In this document: positions 63,557 to 64,000 of the stretch, one piece after another
How positions within the stretch are numbered: position 1 is the stretch's first letter
Layout of the letters: the number at the start of each line of letters is the position of its first letter
From: Sipunculus nudus
Taxonomy: Eukaryota; Annelida; Sipuncula; Golfingiida; Sipunculidae
NCBI GenBank assembly: GCA_026874595.1
Contig: CM049308.1
Coordinates: 11,187,501 to 11,251,500, forward strand
DNA: 64,000 bases
Reading direction: 5' to 3'
Position numbers and translations under genes: made by a program
Notes under the pieces: generated by a model
Seen by the model: only the letters and a program-made list of their open reading frames with translations
Told to the model about the DNA's origin: nothing
Databases searched by the model: none

Positions 63557-63756
63557 CTTTTTTAAGTTTTTCTTCTCGTCTGGCCTTGAGGTCCTGTAAG
63601 GCTGAGAATTTCTTGCTATCTTTCTTATCCTCCATGACTTTCCGTCGCTCCTGACTTCGAAGGCTGGCTGACTTTAGTATCACCTCACCACCCTTCTTTT
63701 CTTTTTTCTTTTGTTCCTTCTTTTTTGCCTGCCTCAGCTTCTTTTCTATCTCAAAC
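63557..63756 (-). CDS. RTF1: RTF1 exon a: basic, lysine-rich N-terminal segment
   Basis: This 200-nt exon is bounded by AG at 63757-63758 and a GTAAAT donor at 63551-63556. It starts with one base finishing a codon and then reads FEIEKKLRQAKKKEQ, followed by SLRSQERRKVMEDKKDSKKF and ALQDLKARREEKL. The Lys/Arg/Glu-rich helical composition matches the HMD-proximal basic region of animal RTF1, where the FEI-KKL motif is conserved. It ends with one base (phase 1), which joins exon b to give Glu. The preceding exons are outside the window. Confidence 0.93.
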
Positions 63757-64000
63757 CTAACAAATAATTGTCAATTTATTGTCTCTGTCAATTATTTTTG
63801 TGACACAACTTGACAATATAAGCAGATACAAACCGAAGTTTATGTTTATCTTTTGGAGAGTGACAAACTATTTTATTTTCATGATATTCTTTTGAATACT
63901 GATCATCCCCAGAACACTTTAGGTTTATAATCTAAAGATACCAACTTTCTATTGAATAATGACTAGAGAAGCAGTAACAGTAGCATTTCTAAGGACTTAT

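Larger units (their letters stand above)
31612..63756 (-). other. RTF1: RTF1 gene, 3' part: Paf1-complex subunit (exons a to l)
   Basis: RTF1 is a nuclear Paf1-complex subunit that binds Spt5 through its Plus3 domain and supports histone H2B ubiquitination and transcript elongation. I joined twelve exons by their AG/GT boundaries. Every junction keeps frame (1486 nt, about 494 codons including partial ends), and the product aligns by eye along its whole length with animal RTF1: FEIEKK basic start, acidic-serine linker, [17 protein letters not shown] opening the Plus3 domain, RRRTSNINSI-SYINQRN, DPFTRRQCRPT, HDLFAVHDFDIKIDL and the SLNLQDYKK tail. Human RTF1 is about 710 residues, so roughly the first 200 residues lie past the right edge. 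Introns total about 30 kb. The large ones, i-j (11.0 kb), j-k (7.0 kb) and k-l (5.5 kb), are inflated by repeats. Identity is very secure; only the 5' part and UTRs are unseen. Confidence 0.96.

Overview
This window looks like nuclear DNA from an invertebrate animal. It is A+T-rich, has long introns with GT-AG boundaries, is crowded with transposon relics, microsatellites and minisatellites, and has no long open reading frames. The only clear host gene is on the minus strand. It is RTF1, the Plus3-domain subunit of the Paf1 transcription-elongation complex. Hairpin-ended elements with runs of GACGGACAGACGG-like sequence suggest a mollusc or another lophotrochozoan, but nothing in the window fixes the species.

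Layout. About 1-31.6 kb has no gene I can support. It holds, in order: a 298-bp inverted-repeat element (390-687) and a compositional relative (6.9-7.2 kb); an old 3.7-kb hairpin-ended element (9.1-12.8 kb) interrupted by a TA-flanked terminal-inverted-repeat (TIR) element that carries a 5S rRNA-like stretch; a GTACC-rich repeat (13.7-14.0 kb); a complete 1.25-kb Mutator-like element with 9-bp target-site duplications (15.7-16.9 kb); a dispersed repeat (19.0-20.1 kb); a CpG-richer unassigned block (about 20.9-24 kb); and two decayed LINE fragments in opposite orientation (24.4-26.0 kb). From 26.3 to 31.6 kb the sequence is AT-rich and unassigned; part may be RTF1 3' UTR.

From 31.6 to 63.8 kb the window covers the 3' part of RTF1: twelve coding exons, called a to l here in transcription order. 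All exon phases agree, giving about 494 codons that end in a stop at 31612. The N-terminal part lies beyond the right edge. The encoded protein has a basic/coiled N-terminal stretch, an acidic-serine linker, the Plus3 domain, a coiled-coil region, the conserved DPFTRRQC segment and a conserved C-terminal SLNLQDYKK tail.

The RTF1 introns hold the most unusual structure. The intron upstream of exon j (44398-55432) contains about 60 copies of a roughly 51-bp minisatellite whose unit is a copy of the exon-j 3' splice site: branch-point-like sequence, T tract, ATCAG and about 21 nt of exon. Two 3.4-3.6 kb mobile elements lie inside this array, both at the same position of the repeat unit. A third copy sits in the last intron, nested in another element. 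These elements are built from 280-bp and about 338-bp tandem units, each carrying the 12-bp palindrome GGTGGCGCCACC. Their ends form hairpins whose arm recurs inverted at the other end, as in Helitron/Helentron-type non-autonomous elements.
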